Assembly: GCF_022829635.1 (NCBI RefSeq)
Contig: NZ_JAKSYO010000168.1
Span: forward strand, 1-42,107
Direction: 5' to 3'
Source: Methylobacterium sp. E-066
Lineage (GTDB): Bacteria > Pseudomonadota > Alphaproteobacteria > Rhizobiales > Beijerinckiaceae
DNA: 42,107 nt
The position numbers and the translations under genes are program-made. The notes beneath the pieces are model-generated. The model was not told the DNA's origin, did not search any database, and was given only the letters and a program-made list of their open reading frames with translations. Positions within the stretch are counted from its first letter, which is position 1. Every line of letters begins with the position of its first letter. Shown piece after piece: positions 7,611 to 15,821 of the stretch.

Positions 7611-9116
7611 ATGAGCCGTTACGTCGGGGCCATCGACCAGGGCACCACGAGCAGCCGCTTCATGGTGTTCGATCGCGAGGGCAGCGTCATCGCGCTGGCC
7701 CAGGCCGAGCACGCGCAGATCTATCCGGCCCCCGGCCATGTCGAGCACGACGCCGCCGAGATCTGGACCAAGACGCAAAACGTGATGCGCGAGGCCCTGG
7801 ACAAAGCCGGCCTCCAGCCCTCCGACCTTGCGGCCATCGGCATCACCAACCAGCGCGAGACCACGCTGATCTGGGACCGGCGCACCGGCAAGCCGCTGCA
7901 CAACGCCCTGGTCTGGCAGGATACCCGCAACGACCGGCTGGTCTCCGAATTCGCCCGTGACGGCGGTCGCGACCGATTCCGCGACCTCACCGGCCTGCCG
8001 CTGGCGAGCTATTTTTCGGGCCTCAAGCTGCGCTGGCTGCTCGACCATGTCGACGGCGCCCGGGAGCGGGCCGAGGCCGGCGACGTGCTGTTCGGCAACA
8101 TCGACACCTGGCTGGTCTGGAACCTCACCGGCGGCACCGAGGGCGGGCTGCACGTCACCGACGTGACCAATGCCAGCCGCACGCAGCTGATGTCGCTGAA
8201 GACCCTGGAATGGGACGACGGCATGCTGACGACCTTCGGGATCCCGAAGGCGATGCTGCCGAAGATCGTCTCGTCGAGCGAGGTCTACGGCGAGACCAAG
8301 GCGCCGTTCGCGGGCGTGCCGATCGCCGGCATCCTGGGCGACCAGCAGGCGGCCCTGTTCGGGCAGACCTGCTTCAGTCCGGGCGAGGCCAAGAACACCT
8401 ACGGCACCGGGTGCTTCGCGCTGATGAACACCGGCACCGAGCCGGTCCCGTCCAAGGCCGGCCTGGTCACGACCCTGGCCTACCGCCTCGACGGCGAGAA
8501 GCCGGCCTACGCCCTGGAGGGCTCGATCGCGATCACCGGCGCCCTGGTGCAGTGGCTGCGCGACAACCTCCACATGATCAAGGACTCGGCCGAGGTCGAG
8601 ACGCTGGCCACCACGGTCGAGGACAATGGCGGCGTCTACTTCGTGCCGGCCTTCTCGGGCCTCTACGCGCCGCACTGGAACGAGGGCGCCCGCGGCCTGA
8701 TCATCGGCCTGACCCGCTACGTCAACCGCGGCCACATCGCCCGCTCGGTGCTGGAGGCGACCGCCTTCCAGACCCACGAGGTGCTGGACGCCATGGCCAA
8801 GGATTCCGGCATCCCGGTCAAGGAGCTGCGCGCCGATGGCGGCATGGTCGCCAACAACACGCTGATGCAGTTCCAAGCCGACATGCTCGACGTGCCGGTG
8901 GTGCGCCCAAAAGTCTCCGAGACCACGGCGCTCGGCGCCGCCTACGCGGCGGGCCTCGCGGTCGGCTACTGGAAGGGCCTCGACGACCTCAAGCGCAACT
9001 GGGGCGTCGACAAGCGCTGGACCCCGAAGATGGATGCCGGCCAGCGCGAAAAGATCGCCGCCGCCTGGAGCCGCGCGGTCAAGCGCTCCTTCGACTGGAA
9101 GCTCGACGAGGATTGA
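7611..9116 (+). CDS. glpK: Glycerol kinase
   Basis: Phosphorylates glycerol with ATP to sn-glycerol-3-phosphate in the cytoplasm. The 501-residue product matches the family length. FGGY-kinase features are all present: the phosphate-binding loop GAIDQGTTSSRFMVFDREG at the N terminus, ITNQRETTLIWDRRTGKPLH, the substrate segment ALVWQDTR, ILGDQQAALFGQTCF, NTYGTGCFALMNTG, the C-terminal adenosine segment RADGGMVANNTLMQFQADML and ETTALGAAYAAGLAVGYW. The start ATG follows GGGAGG. It lies immediately downstream of glpD, probably in the same transcript. A GC-rich hairpin at 9125-9148 and a repeat element separate it from glpF. Confidence 0.98.
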   Translation: MSRYVGAIDQGTTSSRFMVFDREGSVIALAQAEHAQIYPAPGHVEHDAAEIWTKTQNVMREALDKAGLQPSDLAAIGITNQRETTLIWDRRTGKPLHNALVWQDTRNDRLVSEFARDGGRDRFRDLTGLPLASYFSGLKLRWLLDHVDGARERAEAGDVLFGNIDTWLVWNLTGGTEGGLHVTDVTNASRTQLMSLKTLEWDDGMLTTFGIPKAMLPKIVSSSEVYGETKAPFAGVPIAGILGDQQAALFGQTCFSPGEAKNTYGTGCFALMNTGTEPVPSKAGLVTTLAYRLDGEKPAYALEGSIAITGALVQWLRDNLHMIKDSAEVETLATTVEDNGGVYFVPAFSGLYAPHWNEGARGLIIGLTRYVNRGHIARSVLEATAFQTHEVLDAMAKDSGIPVKELRADGGMVANNTLMQFQADMLDVPVVRPKVSETTALGAAYAAGLAVGYWKGLDDLKRNWGVDKRWTPKMDAGQREKIAAAWSRAVKRSFDWKLDED

Positions 9117-9124
9117 GCAGAGAA

Positions 9125-9148
9125 CCTTCGGCCCTCGCGGGCCGGAGG
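9125..9148 (+). terminator. Hairpin after glpK, possible terminator
   Basis: CCTTCGGCCC (9125-9134) and GGGCCGGAGG (9139-9148) pair with one mismatch around a TCGC loop, 9 bases after the glpK stop. There is no T-run, so strong intrinsic termination is doubtful; it may instead protect the 3' end of the transcript. Confidence 0.4.
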
Positions 9149-9178
9149 CCGCTGCCATCCGCGCAGTCCCACCCTCGA

Positions 9179-9289
9179 CCTCATCCTGAGGTGCTGCGGA
9201 GCAGCCTCGAAGGAGGGCTCCGGGAATCGCGAGTCCAGCTGGAGGGCTCCTTCGAGGCCTCCGCTGCGCCCCGGCACCTCAGGACGAGG
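9179..9289. repeat. CTCATCCTGAGG-type intergenic inverted-repeat element, copy 1
   Basis: The left arm starts CCTCATCCTGAGGTGC and continues through CCTCGAAGGAGGGCTCC; the right arm carries GGAGGGCTCCTTCGAGG and ends in CACCTCAGGACGAGG. The arms are imperfectly complementary, so the RNA could form one long hairpin. The same element recurs at 14018-14133 and 31088-31201. It fills most of the 277-base gap between glpK and glpF. The AT-richer bases 9300-9375 after it probably hold the glpF promoter. Confidence 0.85.
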
Positions 9290-9393
9290 GAGGGGATAGG
9301 AGAGCCGTAAATATCGGCAACGCTTTATCAAGATCACACACTCGCACAAGCTGTACAAATCTTAAAATAAGCAGCAAACGGGGGAGCTACATC

Positions 9394-10125
9394 ATGACAT
9401 CGCCATTCCTGGGTGAATTCCTCGGCACGATGACGCTGATCGTGCTGGGAGACGGCGTCGTCGCCGGCGCCCTGCTCAAGCAATCCAAGGCGGAGAACGC
9501 CGGCTGGATCGCCATCACCGCCGGCTGGGCCTTCGCGGTGCTCGCCGGGATCTTCGTCGCCACCGCCACCGGCAGCCCGGACGCGCATCTCAACCCGGCC
9601 GTGACCGTGGCGGGCGCCGTCAGCGCCGGGGATTTTTCAAAGCTCGCGATCTACATCCCGGCGCAGATGCTCGGCGCCTTCGTGGGCGCGGCGATCGTCT
9701 GGCTGCACTACCTGCCGCACTGGGCGGCCACCCCGGAGCAGGACCTGAAACTCGCCTGCTTCTGCACCGGGCCGGCGATCCGGGACGCCAAGGCCAACTG
9801 GACCTCGGAGATCATCGCCACCTTCTTCCTGATCCTGACCATCTCGGCGCTGGTGACCAACACGCTCGGCGCCTCCGGGGCGATCCCCCGCGGGGTCGCG
9901 CCCTACATGGTCGGCATGCTGGTCTGGGGCGTCGGCCTGTCTCTCGGCGGCACCACCGGCTACGCCATCAACCCCGCCCGCGACCTCGGGCCGCGCCTCG
10001 CCCACGCGGTCCTGCCGATCGCCGGCAAGGGTTCTTCCGACTGGGGCTACGCGCTGATCCCGGTGGCCGGCCCGGTGATCGGGGCGGTGCTCGCGGGCGT
10101 GCTGGTGCGGGGGCTCGGGATCTGA
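9394..10125 (+). CDS. glpF: Glycerol facilitator (MIP-family aquaglyceroporin)
   Basis: Inner-membrane channel for facilitated glycerol entry. The 243-residue product has six predicted membrane helices and the two half-helices of the family: HLNPAVTVAG (NPA at 67-69) and GYAINPARDLGP (NPA at 193-195). Asp197 directly after NPAR is the residue that separates glycerol facilitators from water-specific aquaporins, which usually lack it. The ATG is preceded by GGGGGAG. It follows glpK on the same strand but is separated by a repeat element and an AT-rich stretch, so it probably has its own promoter; TATCGGCAACGCTTTA at 9312-9327 is a weak candidate for a degenerate GlpR site. Confidence 0.96.
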   Translation: MTSPFLGEFLGTMTLIVLGDGVVAGALLKQSKAENAGWIAITAGWAFAVLAGIFVATATGSPDAHLNPAVTVAGAVSAGDFSKLAIYIPAQMLGAFVGAAIVWLHYLPHWAATPEQDLKLACFCTGPAIRDAKANWTSEIIATFFLILTISALVTNTLGASGAIPRGVAPYMVGMLVWGVGLSLGGTTGYAINPARDLGPRLAHAVLPIAGKGSSDWGYALIPVAGPVIGAVLAGVLVRGLGI

Positions 10126-10253
10126 CGGAAACGCCGCATCCTCAACCGCCGCATGGCGTCCCGGCGTCGCGGCGGTTTGCGGCGCGGGGCCGGGCGCCTT
10201 AAGTCAGTCCTTCCTGACCGACCGCGCCTCCGGGCGCTTCCCCGCGGTGTGGC

Positions 10254-11249
10254 ATGGCCATCGTCCTCGACATCCTGAAGAACGATCCGCGCTCCGCGCG
10301 CCTGCGCCATCCCGAGAAGGCGCACCGGCCGGACCAGCCCGTCCAGGCCAAGAAGCCGGACTGGATCCGGGTCAAGGCGCCGGGCTCCAAGGCTTGGACC
10401 GAGACCCAGAAGATCGTGCGCGAGCACGGCCTCGTCACGGTCTGCGAGGAGGCCGGCTGCCCCAATATCGGCGAGTGCTGGGAGAAGCGGCACGCCACCT
10501 TCATGATCATGGGCGACACCTGCACGCGGGCCTGCGCTTTCTGCAACGTCCGCACCGGCCTGCCCGACGCGCTGGACGCCCTGGAGCCCGAAAAGATCGG
10601 CGACTCGGTGGCCAAGCTCGGCCTGCACCACGTGGTGATCACCTCGGTGGACCGGGATGACCTGAAGGACGGCGGCGCCCAGCATTTCGCCCGGACCATC
10701 GCGGCGATCCGCCGGGCGAGCCCCGGGACCACGGTGGAGATCCTCACCCCCGACTTCCTGCGCAAGGACGGGGCCTTGGAGGTGGTTGTCGCGGCCAAGC
10801 CCGACGTGTTCAACCACAACCTGGAGACGGTGCCGGCCAAGTACCTGACGGTGCGGCCCGGCGCCCGCTACTTCCACTCGGTGCGCCTGCTCCAGCGGGT
10901 GAAGGAGCTCGACCCGACGATCTTCACCAAGTCCGGCATCATGGTCGGGCTCGGCGAGGAGCGGAACGAGGTGCTCCAGCTCATGGACGACCTGCGCTCG
11001 GCCGAGGTCGATTTCCTGACCATCGGCCAGTACCTGCAGCCGTCGAAGAAGCACCACGAAGTGGTGCGCTTCGTGCCGCCCGACGAATTCAAGACCTACG
11101 AGACCACCGCCTACGCCAAAGGCTTTTTGCTGGTCTCGGCCACGCCGCTCACCCGCTCGTCGCACCATGCCGGCGAGGACTTTGCCAAGCTTCAGGCGGC
11201 CCGGCTCGCCAAGCATGCCGTCCCGCACGCCCCCGCCCTCTCGGCCTGA
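10254..11249 (+). CDS. lipA: Lipoyl synthase
   Basis: Radical-SAM enzyme that inserts two sulfur atoms into protein-bound octanoyl groups to make lipoyl cofactors for 2-oxoacid dehydrogenases and the glycine cleavage system. The 331-residue product has both iron-sulfur motifs: auxiliary-cluster cysteines 64, 69 and 75 in CEEAGCPNIGEC and radical-SAM cysteines 90, 94 and 97 in CTRACAFC. The C-terminal RSSHHAG carries the conserved arginine-serine motif of the auxiliary cluster. No strong ribosome binding site precedes the ATG. The RatA/COQ10-like gene starts 16 bases after the stop, so the two are probably one transcript; the pair is common in alphaproteobacteria. Confidence 0.98.
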   Translation: MAIVLDILKNDPRSARLRHPEKAHRPDQPVQAKKPDWIRVKAPGSKAWTETQKIVREHGLVTVCEEAGCPNIGECWEKRHATFMIMGDTCTRACAFCNVRTGLPDALDALEPEKIGDSVAKLGLHHVVITSVDRDDLKDGGAQHFARTIAAIRRASPGTTVEILTPDFLRKDGALEVVVAAKPDVFNHNLETVPAKYLTVRPGARYFHSVRLLQRVKELDPTIFTKSGIMVGLGEERNEVLQLMDDLRSAEVDFLTIGQYLQPSKKHHEVVRFVPPDEFKTYETTAYAKGFLLVSATPLTRSSHHAGEDFAKLQAARLAKHAVPHAPALSA

Positions 11250-11265
11250 GTACGTCGGAAAAGAA

Positions 11266-11721
11266 ATGCCGTCCTTCCGGGTTACCCGCACGGTGCGGCA
11301 TTCGCCGCAGCAGATGTACGATCTCGTGGCCGATGTGGAGCGCTACCCGGAATTCCTGCCGCTGTGCGAATCCCTGCGGGTGATCCGCCGCCAGGATATG
11401 CCGGAGGGCGGGCAGGTGCTGATCGCCGAGATGGGCGTGGGCTACAAGGCGATCCGCGAGCGCTTCACCACAAGGGTCAGCCTCGATCCGGCCAACCACA
11501 AGATCGTCGCCGAATATATCGACGGCCCGTTCCGTCACCTGGAGAACCGCTGGTCGTTCAAGGAGGCGCCGAACGGCGGCTGCGCCGTCGACTTCTTCAT
11601 CACCTACGAGTTCAAGAGCCGGACGCTGGGCCTCCTGATGGGCACGATGTTCGACCGCGCCTTCCGCAAGTTCACCGACGCCTTCGAGGGCCGGGCGGAC
11701 CGGATGTACGGCACCGCCTGA
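11266..11721 (+). CDS. RatA/COQ10-like SRPBCC-domain protein
   Basis: A 151-residue START-like (SRPBCC) protein. The start ATG at 11266 has GGAAAAG upstream, and from there the sequence begins at once with the family signature PSFRVTRTVRHSPQQMYDLV, DVERYPEFLPLCESLRV, then WSFKEAPNGGCAVDFFITYE and MFDRAFRKFTDAFEGRADRM. Members are often labelled RatA toxin after the E. coli protein reported to block ribosome subunit joining. The same fold in mitochondria (COQ10) binds ubiquinone and supports respiration. There is no antitoxin-like partner; the conserved link with lipA fits a respiratory or coenzyme-Q-binding role better than a toxin. That choice is inference. Confidence 0.9.
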   Translation: MPSFRVTRTVRHSPQQMYDLVADVERYPEFLPLCESLRVIRRQDMPEGGQVLIAEMGVGYKAIRERFTTRVSLDPANHKIVAEYIDGPFRHLENRWSFKEAPNGGCAVDFFITYEFKSRTLGLLMGTMFDRAFRKFTDAFEGRADRMYGTA

Positions 11722-11726
11722 GCGGA

Positions 11727-12944
11727 TCAGGCCCGGGCCGGCGCGGACACATGCTCCGGCCGCACGCCCATCCCGATCATCCGGGCGGGCAGGGCCTGGA
11801 GGATCGGCAGCCGGTCGAGGATGCGCAGGGCCAGCGGCGCCCGGAACGGCGCGTCGGCCTTGAGCGCGGTGGCGATCACCCGGGCCTGGATCACCCGCTG
11901 CAGCGTCTGGGTCGCCCGGACCGGGAAGAGCCGCCGGGCCTGGACGCGGGCGAGGTCGGCCTCGGTCACGGGCCCCGCCCTCAGGGGCTCGGCCAGGATG
12001 TTGGCCGCCGCCACCGCGTCCTGGATCGCCAGGTTGATGCCGACCCCGCCCACCGGCGACATCGCGTGGGCGGCGTCGCCGATGCAGAGCAGGCCGGGAC
12101 GGTGCCAGCGCTTCAGCCGGTCCACCGTCACGGTGAGGAGCTTGACCGCATCCCAGTCGGCGATGGCGTCGGTGCGGTCGGCCAGGAACGGCGCGATCTC
12201 GGCGACCGCCGCCCGAAAGGCCGGCAGCCCCTTCGCGCGCAACGCCGCGTCCCCGCCCTTCGGGACCACGTAGGCGCATTGCCAGGTGTCGCCCCGGTCG
12301 AGGGTGATCAGGATGCGCCCCGGGCCGAACCGTCCGGCCGCCGCCTCCGGATCGCCGTCCCGGCGCGGCAGGCGGAACCATAGCACGTCGATCGGCGCCC
12401 CGAAGGCCCGGGGCGTGAAGCCGGCGCGCTCGCGCATCAGCGAGTGGCGCCCATCGGCGCAGAGCACAAGGTCGGCCCGGATCGCCACCGGCCCGTCCGG
12501 CCCCTCAGCCCGCACGCCCGTGACCCGTCCGTCGGCCTCGATCAGGTCGCGGGCCTCGGTCCTGCGGATCAATCGGAACCCCGGATAGCCGGCCGCCACA
12601 CCGGCCAAAAAGTCCAAAAAATCCCATTGCGGCATGAACGACAGGAAGCGGTTGCGGGTCGGCAGCCGGCTGAAATCGGCGACCCGGTAGCTCCGGCCGT
12701 TCACGACCCCCGAAAAGGTCTCGACCCGCCGCTGGGGCAGGGCGCGGAAGCGCTCGGACAGGCCCAGCTCGTCCATCAGGTCGAGGGTGGAGGGGTGGAT
12801 CGTGTCGCCGCGGAAGTCACGCAGGAAATCCGCGTGCTTCTCCAGCACCGTGACGGCGATCCCGGCCCGGGCGAACAGCAGCCCGGCCATCATGCCCGCC
12901 GGACCGCCGCCGACGATGCAGAGCTGGGTCTTCAGGCTATCCAT
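11727..12944 (-). CDS. FAD-dependent monooxygenase (UbiH/PHBH-like family)
   Basis: A flavoprotein hydroxylase of unassigned substrate, 405 residues. It has the N-terminal dinucleotide-binding motif LCIVGGGPAGMMAGLLFARA, the middle segment ADLVLCADGRHSLMRERAG corresponding to the DG motif, and the FAD-contact motif LLCIGDAAHAMSPVGGVGIN near residues 285-305. These three define the class A aromatic-hydroxylase fold (UbiH, p-hydroxybenzoate hydroxylase and relatives). It is convergent with the RatA-like gene with only 5 bases between stop codons. The upstream pncC-like gene on the same strand ends 21 bases before its ATG, so the two may form a transcript. A ubiquinone-biosynthesis role is possible but not shown. 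Confidence 0.88.
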   Translation of the reverse strand: MDSLKTQLCIVGGGPAGMMAGLLFARAGIAVTVLEKHADFLRDFRGDTIHPSTLDLMDELGLSERFRALPQRRVETFSGVVNGRSYRVADFSRLPTRNRFLSFMPQWDFLDFLAGVAAGYPGFRLIRRTEARDLIEADGRVTGVRAEGPDGPVAIRADLVLCADGRHSLMRERAGFTPRAFGAPIDVLWFRLPRRDGDPEAAAGRFGPGRILITLDRGDTWQCAYVVPKGGDAALRAKGLPAFRAAVAEIAPFLADRTDAIADWDAVKLLTVTVDRLKRWHRPGLLCIGDAAHAMSPVGGVGINLAIQDAVAAANILAEPLRAGPVTEADLARVQARRLFPVRATQTLQRVIQARVIATALKADAPFRAPLALRILDRLPILQALPARMIGMGVRPEHVSAPARA

Positions 12945-12965
12945 CGGACCCTCCGTTCCGTCTGA

Positions 12966-13463
12966 TCAGTCGGCGAGCGCCCCTTCGAACAGGCCGAGCG
13001 CGTCCGCCACGGCGGCACGGCGGATTTCTCCGCGGCCGAGATCGCCGTAGCGTCGCTCCAGGTGGCGGCGTCCGCCCTCACGCTGGGCCAGCCCGAAATG
13101 CACCAGCCCGACCGGCTTGTCGGCACTGCCGCCGCCGGGGCCGGCGATGCCGGTGATCGCCACCGCGACCGCGGCGCGCGAGGCCGCCAGCGCCCCGGAG
13201 GCCATCGCCCGGGCCACGTCCTCGCTGACGGCGCCGTGCCGGCGGATCAGGTCCATCGGCACCCCGATCGCCTCCACCTTGGCCTCGTTCGAGTAGGTGA
13301 CGTAGCCGCGCTCGAGCACGGCCGAAGAGCCCGGCACGGCGGTGAGCAGCCCCGCCACCAGCCCGCCGGTGCAGGATTCGGCGGTGACGAGCGTGCGTCC
13401 GGCCTTGGCATAGGCTGCGACCAGCGCCTCGGCGCGTTGGAGAAGCTCCGTGTCGTCGATCAT
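12966..13463 (-). CDS. pncC: CinA C-terminal-domain amidohydrolase (nicotinamide-nucleotide amidase)
   Basis: Predicted to deamidate nicotinamide mononucleotide to nicotinic acid mononucleotide in pyridine-nucleotide recycling. The 165-residue product is a single CinA C-terminal domain, the length of stand-alone PncC enzymes. The family motifs are intact: TLVTAESCTGGLVAGLLTAV with the catalytic-region serine, SSAVLERGYVTYSNEAKVEA, HGAVSEDVARAMA, and VAITGIAGPGGGSADKPVGL. No N-terminal molybdopterin-binding CinA domain is present. It diverges from the MAPEG-protein gene and lies upstream of the flavoprotein gene on the same strand. Confidence 0.93.
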   Translation of the reverse strand: MIDDTELLQRAEALVAAYAKAGRTLVTAESCTGGLVAGLLTAVPGSSAVLERGYVTYSNEAKVEAIGVPMDLIRRHGAVSEDVARAMASGALAASRAAVAVAITGIAGPGGGSADKPVGLVHFGLAQREGGRRHLERRYGDLGRGEIRRAAVADALGLFEGALAD

Positions 13464-13565
13464 CGCGCGAGGCTCGCCCTGGGCCGGAGCGCCCTATCTC
13501 GTGTTGTGACCCAAGCCCGGTCCCGGCTCAAGGACCGGCCGCCCCCCATAGGAGACCCCGACCCG

Positions 13566-13964
13566 ATGATCTTCCCTGCGACCACGGCCGTCTACGCCGC
13601 GCTGCTCGCCCTCGTGTATCTTGGCCTGTCCGGCTGGGTGATGGGATCCCGCGTCTCCGACAACGTCCTGTTCGGCGACGGCGGCGACGAATCCATGCTC
13701 AAGCGGGTCCGGTCGCACGCCAACTTTTCGGAATACGTGCCGCTGGCGCTGATCCTGGTCGGCCTGCTGGAAGCCGGCGGCGGCAGCCATGGCCTAGTCC
13801 AGGGCCTGCTGATCGCCCTGCTGGTCGGCCGCATCCTCCACCCGATCGGCATGTTCGCCGCGCCGAACTCCCCCCGCCAATTCGCCTGCCGGGGCGGCGG
13901 GATCTTGCTGACGCTGGCGGTGCTGGCCATCGCGGCGATCGCGCTGCTGCTGCGGACGGCGTGA
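13566..13964 (+). CDS. MAPEG-family membrane protein
   Basis: A small integral membrane protein of the eicosanoid/glutathione-metabolism (MAPEG) superfamily; bacterial members are mostly uncharacterised. The 132-residue product has about four hydrophobic helices and the MAPEG landmarks: a cytoplasmic loop with KRVRSHANFSEYVPLALIL and, further on, GRILHPIGMF. The Arg-x-x-x-Asn-x-x-Glu pattern in the loop is the typical MAPEG signature. The ATG at 13566 was chosen because it gives the standard family length. It diverges from pncC. No enzymatic activity can be assigned. Confidence 0.88.
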   Translation: MIFPATTAVYAALLALVYLGLSGWVMGSRVSDNVLFGDGGDESMLKRVRSHANFSEYVPLALILVGLLEAGGGSHGLVQGLLIALLVGRILHPIGMFAAPNSPRQFACRGGGILLTLAVLAIAAIALLLRTA

Positions 13965-14017
13965 TTCTTTTTTGAGAGCGGATTCGCTCGGTCAAGATTG
14001 GCGCTCCTCCAACCAAT

Positions 14018-14133
14018 CCCCTCATCCTGAGGCGACGGAGCGAAGCGGAGGCCTCGAAGGAGCCCTCCAGCCGGCCGCGCGATCCCTGGAGGGCTCCTTC
14101 GAGGCTCGCTGCGCTCACACCTTAGGATGAGGG
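14018..14133. repeat. CTCATCCTGAGG-type intergenic inverted-repeat element, copy 2
   Basis: It starts CCCTCATCCTGAGGCG and ends in CTTAGGATGAGGG. The centre holds GGAGCCCTCCAG and CTGGAGGGCTCC, which pair, flanked by CCTCGAA/TTCGAGG. Its centre is nearly identical to the copy at 31088-31201, more so than to copy 1. It lies in the 525-base gap between the MAPEG gene and ispDF, where I find no gene. Confidence 0.87.
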
Positions 14134-14250
14134 AGTAGGTGGGATAGACCCTATGCGTGCGTCGGCCCACATAGCGGGTTGACCGATTGCCGCCCGATGT
14201 CATGCCGTCGAGGCAGGGTCCGCAACCGTCTCCCCCTTCCGCTGCTACGA

Positions 14251-14448
14251 GCTACACAGGTTTAAAGCGCAGGTGTTGTTGCAGACCGCGACGCGCGCCC
14301 TCTCCCGAGCGGGAGAGGGTTGGGGTAAGGGATCAGCTCTGTCCGGAGAGGTTGCATCCCTCACCCTGTCCCTCACCCGCACGGCAGAGGGGACCCGCGC
14401 CTTCTGCGCCCACGGCATGATCACGGCTACGGTCGAAACCTGTGTAGC
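14251..14448. repeat. 198-bp segment bounded by perfect 13-bp inverted repeats (MITE-like)
   Basis: GCTACACAGGTTT at 14251-14263 and its exact complement AAACCTGTGTAGC at 14436-14448 bound a non-coding segment. Inside are the palindrome CCCTCTCCCG-AG-CGGGAGAGGG (14297-14318) and a Pro/Gly-codon-like C-rich stretch (14356-14396, with CCCTCACCCTGTCCCTCACC). I see no target-site duplication at the ends (flanks ACGA and CCAT), so transposition is not established. Confidence 0.6.
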
Positions 14449-14489
14449 CCATAGATTCCACGGAGGGGCGGGAAAGGCGTCGACGCCCC

Positions 14490-15821
14490 TCACCCCTGCC
14501 GCATCGCAGTCTCGGCTTCCGCGTCGAGGGCGGGGCCGTCCTCTTCGGGGAGGCGGATCGTGGCGGCGGCCTGGGCAGCGAGGCCCTCGGCGCGGCCGAC
14601 GAAGCCGAGTTTTTCCGTGGTCGTCGCCTTGATCGAGACGGCGGTCAGCGGCACGCCGGCGATGGCGGCGATGCGGGCGCGGATCGCCTCCCGGTGCTGG
14701 CCGATCCGCGGCGCCTCGGCGAGCACGGTGATGTCGAGATGGTCGATCCGGCCGCCCCGCGCCCGGACCAGCCCGCAGGCATGGGCCAGGAACTGATCGG
14801 AGGAGGCACCCCGCCAGCGCTCGTCGGAGGGCGGGAAGTGGGTGCCGATATCGCCGTCCGCGATGGCGCCGAGCAGCGCGTCAGTGAGCGCATGCAGCGC
14901 CACGTCGCCGTCGGAATGGGCGAGCACCCCGCGATCGGCCGGGATCTTGATGCCGCCGAGCCAGACATGGTCGCCGGTGGTGAAGGCGTGGACGTCGAAG
15001 CCGGTGCCGAGGCGGGTGACGTAGGCGGTCATGGCGCGGGCTCCGGGCGCTGGCGTTTCGGATGGGTCGGAGGCGAAGGCCCGGTCCGCCTCGATCAGGT
15101 CGGCGGGCTGTGTGATCTTGCGGTTGGCGATGTCGCCGACGAACACCACCACCGGCAGGCCCGCCCATTCGGCGAGCGCGCCGTCGTCGGTGAAGCCGTC
15201 GAGGCCTTGCGCGGCCGCCTCGCGATGGGCGCCGAGCAGCGGCGCGAAGGCGAAGGCCTGGGGGGTCTGGACCGCGCGGAGATGCTCCCGGGGCGGGGTC
15301 TCGTGCACCCGGCCGATGCCGGGGGCGATCTCGGCGACGCGCTTGACCGTGTCGGTCACCGGCACGCCCGGCACCGCGGCGGCGTGGTCGCGGCCGGCTG
15401 CGATCGCCCGGGCAATCAGGGCGGCGTCGACGTAGGGGCGGGCGGCGTCGTGCACCAGCACGATCTCCGGCGCCGCGCCGGCCGCCAGGGCCTCGAGCCC
15501 GGCGCGCACCGAGAGCTGGCGGGTCGCCCCACCTTCGACGGGGGCGCCGATTTTTTCCCGCATCGCAGGGGCGAGTTCTTCGAGGCAGCTCTGAAAAAAC
15601 TCGGCCGCGTCGGCGGCGATCACCGGCTGGATCCGGGCGATCGCGTCCTGGGCGGCGAGGGCGGCGAGCGTCCGGGTCAGGACCGCCTGTCCGCCGACCC
15701 GGCGGTACTGCTTAGGGGTGCCGCCGCCGATGCGGATGCCGCGTCCGGCCGCGACCACCACTGCGGCGACGCCGGACCCTGCATGGGCAGGTCCGGTGGC
15801 AGGCGTGCCGGTGGCGGGCAT
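14490..15821 (-). CDS. ispDF: Bifunctional IspD/IspF: MEP cytidylyltransferase and MEcPP synthase
   Basis: Carries two non-consecutive steps of the MEP isoprenoid pathway: CTP transfer to 2-C-methylerythritol 4-phosphate and formation of the 2,4-cyclodiphosphate. The 443-residue product is a fusion. The IspD part (about 15-240) has VAAVVVAAGRGIRIGGGTPK, the aspartate loop VLVHDAARPYVD and the VQTPQAF segment. The IspF part begins at Met264 with TRLGTGFDVHAF (metal-binding Asp and His), LAHSDGDVALHALTDALLGA and IKATTTEKLGFVGRAEGLAA. The fused form is typical of many alphaproteobacteria. The N-terminal 15 residues are low complexity, so the start may lie slightly downstream. It diverges from dusB across about 170 bases. 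Confidence 0.97.
   Translation of the reverse strand: MPATGTPATGPAHAGSGVAAVVVAAGRGIRIGGGTPKQYRRVGGQAVLTRTLAALAAQDAIARIQPVIAADAAEFFQSCLEELAPAMREKIGAPVEGGATRQLSVRAGLEALAAGAAPEIVLVHDAARPYVDAALIARAIAAGRDHAAAVPGVPVTDTVKRVAEIAPGIGRVHETPPREHLRAVQTPQAFAFAPLLGAHREAAAQGLDGFTDDGALAEWAGLPVVVFVGDIANRKITQPADLIEADRAFASDPSETPAPGARAMTAYVTRLGTGFDVHAFTTGDHVWLGGIKIPADRGVLAHSDGDVALHALTDALLGAIADGDIGTHFPPSDERWRGASSDQFLAHACGLVRARGGRIDHLDITVLAEAPRIGQHREAIRARIAAIAGVPLTAVSIKATTTEKLGFVGRAEGLAAQAAATIRLPEEDGPALDAEAETAMRQG

Noticed and set aside
10047..11291. A 414-codon minus-strand frame opposite lipA and the end of glpF
   Set aside because: lipA with all six cluster cysteines occupies the plus strand. The antisense translation has no recognisable domain.
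11266..11721. A RatA/RatB toxin-antitoxin module
   Set aside because: There is no RatB-like gene; the neighbour is lipA. The RatA name is inherited from E. coli annotation.
14266..14400. A CRISPR array, because of repeated C-rich CCCTCACCC units
   Set aside because: The units are not of constant length, have no spacers and no cas gene is present. They belong to the inverted-repeat element.
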